The notes under the pieces are model-generated. The model was not told where the DNA came from and did no database searches. It saw nothing but the letters and a program-made list of their open reading frames with translations. 7,841 nt of DNA from Actinomycetota bacterium (GTDB lineage Bacteria > Actinomycetota > Acidimicrobiia > Acidimicrobiales > CADCTF01), in contig JAHWJQ010000095.1 of NCBI GenBank assembly GCA_019348305.1, forward strand, positions 1-7,841, written 5' to 3'. This document shows, piece by piece, positions 6,178 through 7,841 of the stretch; the stretch's first letter is position 1; each line of letters begins with the position of its first letter. Made by a program: the position numbers and the translations under genes.

Positions 6178-7841
6178 GTGCGCCCCCGCTTCGCCATAGC
6201 TCTCGTCGTCGCCGCCGCCACCCAGATCCTGGCCCCGGCCCCGGCGGCACCCGCAGTTCCGGGCGCAACGGTGGCCGGAGGTGCCCAGCTCCTCGTCACC
6301 TTCGGCGAGAAGGCAGGCGACGGCGCTGTTCGCGCTGCCCACGGCGCCGCCCGTGCCCGCCTGCGGAGCCACCTGGGTGCCATCAACACCGACGTCGTAG
6401 CAGTGGATGACGTCGCGGCAGCCCTCGCCTCCTACCGGGCTCGCGCTGATGTGGTGTCAGTGGAGGTCGACGGCCGGGTCCGGGCCTTGGCCCCCCCCAC
6501 CGACAACCTCTATCCCCAGCAGTGGAACCTCCAGCCCGCCGGGGGCGACAACCGCGGCACCCTCAACTGGGAGCCTGTCCACCCGCTGGTGCAGGGCAGC
6601 GGCGTCATGGTGGCCATCGTCGACAGCGGCATCCTCCAGGGTGGCAGCGACGGCTTCGAGCCTGGCGTCGTGCGCACCGACATCGACTACGACTTCGTGC
6701 ACAACGACGTCGTCGCCGACGACGAGAACGGCCACGGGACGCACATCGCGGGGACCATCGCCCAGCGCACCGACAACCTCACCGGCGCCGGCGGCGGCCC
6801 CAGCGTGGCGGGCGTGGCGTCGAACGCGCAGCTCCTGCCCATCAAGGTGCTCGACGAGCTGGGGGAGGGGTCGATCTCCGACACCGCGGCGGCGGTCCTC
6901 TATGCCGCCCAGCAGGGCGCCAGGGTGATCAACCTCTCCCTTGGCGGGGAGTACTCCGCCGCCCTCTGCCGAGCGGTCGCCCGCGCCTCGGCCACCGCAC
7001 TGGTCATCGCCGCCTCCGGCAACGAAGCCGAGGACCGGCTGGTGCCGGTGGCCTACCCCGCCGCCTGCCCGACTGCCATAGCCATCGGCGCCCTCCGCTA
7101 CGACGGCACCAGGGCGGGCTACTCCAACACCGGCTGCGAGCTCGCCGCCACCGCCCCGGGCGGCGACTTGAGCGCCGCTGGCCGGCTGTTCCCCGCCCGC
7201 GACCATCGCAACGGGGTCCTCCAGGAGGGCTTCGACCCCACCAGCAACCAGTTCGGGTTCTTCTACGACTCAGGCACCTCCATGGCCGCGGCGCACGCGG
7301 CCGGGGCCGCCGCGGTCCTGCTCGGCATCAACCCCGACCTCGCCACGGTCCGACGGGCCCTGCTGGGCTCGGTCCGCGACCTCGGCGCCCGGGGCCCCGA
7401 CGACCAGTACGGCAGCGGCGCCCTCGACCTCACCAATGCGGTGGTGGCGGTGCAGTCGGGCAACGCCGCGGCGCCGCCCGACGTGGTCGGGTACTGGATG
7501 GTGGGCAGTGACGGCGGGATCTTCTCCTTGGGCGAGGCCGGTTTCTTCGGCTCCACGGGCGATCTCAGGCTCAACTCGCCCATCGTGAACATGGCCCGCA
7601 CGCCGAGCGGGCAGGGCTACTGGTTGGTGGCCGCTGACGGCGGCATCTTCAGTTTCGGTGACGCCCGGTTCTTCGGCTCCACCGGGGCCATCCGCCTGAA
7701 CAAGCCGATCGTGGGCATGGCCGCCACCGGCAGCGGCCAGGGGTACTGGCTCGTGGCCAGCGACGGCGGGATCTTCGCCTTCGGCGACGCCGCCTTCCAC
7801 GGCTCGACCGGTGGCGCCCGGCTCAACTCGCCCATCGTGGG
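6178..7841 (+). CDS. Secreted subtilisin-family (S8) serine protease with C-terminal GYWLV repeats (partial, 3' end outside window)
   Basis: The frame is open from GTG 6178 to the window edge, showing 554 codons. Residues 1 to about 26 form a Sec-type signal peptide: an Arg-containing N-terminus, hydrophobic [15 protein letters not shown], then an APA-like cleavage region. Residues about 35-103 resemble an I9-type inhibitory propeptide ([16 protein letters not shown]...). The S8 catalytic domain (about 125-435) has Asp149 in VAIVDSGI, His186 in [10 protein letters not shown], the SLGG substrate strand (254-257), Asn282 in AASGN and Ser368 in [12 protein letters not shown], so the triad is complete. 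Three Cys (264, 297, 320) could allow a disulfide. From residue 438, 42-residue repeats begin and continue past the edge. An in-frame TAG at 6148 and the lack of other starts fix GTG 6178. It probably acts outside the cell or on the envelope; its substrate is unknown. Confidence 0.93.
   Translation, partial: MRPRFAIALVVAAATQILAPAPAAPAVPGATVAGGAQLLVTFGEKAGDGAVRAAHGAARARLRSHLGAINTDVVAVDDVAAALASYRARADVVSVEVDGRVRALAPPTDNLYPQQWNLQPAGGDNRGTLNWEPVHPLVQGSGVMVAIVDSGILQGGSDGFEPGVVRTDIDYDFVHNDVVADDENGHGTHIAGTIAQRTDNLTGAGGGPSVAGVASNAQLLPIKVLDELGEGSISDTAAAVLYAAQQGARVINLSLGGEYSAALCRAVARASATALVIAASGNEAEDRLVPVAYPAACPTAIAIGALRYDGTRAGYSNTGCELAATAPGGDLSAAGRLFPARDHRNGVLQEGFDPTSNQFGFFYDSGTSMAAAHAAGAAAVLLGINPDLATVRRALLGSVRDLGARGPDDQYGSGALDLTNAVVAVQSGNAAAPPDVVGYWMVGSDGGIFSLGEAGFFGSTGDLRLNSPIVNMARTPSGQGYWLVAADGGIFSFGDARFFGSTGAIRLNKPIVGMAATGSGQGYWLVASDGGIFAFGDAAFHGSTGGARLNSPIV
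7489..7841 (+). repeat. 126-bp tandem repeats encoding 42-residue GYWLV-type units
   Basis: Units begin at 7489, 7615 and 7741, exactly 126 bases apart; the third is cut by the window edge. Each reads roughly [17 protein letters not shown], then a segment F.GSTG....LN.PIV.MA.T.SGQ. The strict period and the aromatic/Gly pattern suggest short beta hairpins or blades stacked like a propeller or solenoid. Similar repeats are remembered from secreted proteins of Acidimicrobiia and other actinobacteria, with no established function. Adhesion to envelope or extracellular glycan is a guess. Confidence 0.9.

Noticed and set aside
6193..6198. TATGGC as a -10 box for the - strand operon
   Set aside because: The final base does not fit TANNNT and no -35 was recognised; it is too weak to list as a promoter.
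6164..6268. N-terminal extension of the coiled-coil leader protein
   Set aside because: It is Arg/Gly-rich, overlaps the protease signal-peptide region, and ATG 6163 has a strong ribosome site.
4623..6410. Long + strand open frame of 595 codons
   Set aside because: It runs antisense across the glycosyltransferase and coiled-coil genes and then out of frame into the protease. The translation has no recognisable motif, while the genes it crosses have clear ones.
6457..7511. Long open frames on both strands over the protease
   Set aside because: Only the frame from GTG 6178 shows a signal peptide, S8 triad and periodic repeats. The others are Arg/Pro- or Gly/Val-rich shadows.
7489..7841. Tandem repeats as a possible CRISPR array
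   Set aside because: The repeats are contiguous, have no spacers, keep codon phase at 126 bases and encode similar protein units.
6178..7841. Mycosin-type protease of a type VII secretion system
   Set aside because: No ESX component genes are visible nearby, and a repeat domain, not a transmembrane anchor, directly follows the catalytic domain in the visible part.

Overview
The window is very GC-rich, uses GTG starts, packs genes head-to-tail with overlapping start and stop codons, and carries a secreted protease with 42-residue GYWLV-type tandem repeats. Together these suggest an actinobacterium. From memory, the repeat type points towards Acidimicrobiia-like lineages; no marker gene confirms this.

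Left operon, + strand (1-2545): the window opens inside the coiled-coil tail of an unidentified protein. Its TGA overlaps the likely CTG start of a 798-residue protein that fuses two GT-B glycosyltransferases of the GT4 type. Right operon, - strand (6163 down to 2518): four tightly linked genes. In order of transcription they encode a 168-residue coiled-coil protein of unknown function, two GT4 glycosyltransferases, and a 277-residue protein that looks like only the N-terminal lobe of a GT4 enzyme with an added C-terminal helical module. The two operons converge and overlap by 28 bases at 2518-2545. Far right, + strand (6178 to the window end): a secreted subtilisin-family (S8) serine protease with signal peptide, propeptide, complete catalytic triad and C-terminal repeats, truncated by the window edge. 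Its start lies only 14 bases from the divergent start of the right operon.

Four GT4 catalytic domains in two operons indicate part of a gene cluster for building a cell-surface or secreted polysaccharide, or for glycosylating a surface protein. Sugar donors and acceptors cannot be read from sequence. The least explained feature is a short helical module (consensus roughly LVK.VL.KL..W followed by L.QAT) shared by the first and last genes of the right operon. Coiled-coil proteins sit directly upstream of, and translationally coupled to, a glycosyltransferase twice. A scaffold or membrane-tethering role for the glycosyltransferases is a plausible but unproven reading.

No RNA gene, CRISPR array, insertion sequence or convincing terminator was seen, and there is no gene-free stretch above 300 bases.
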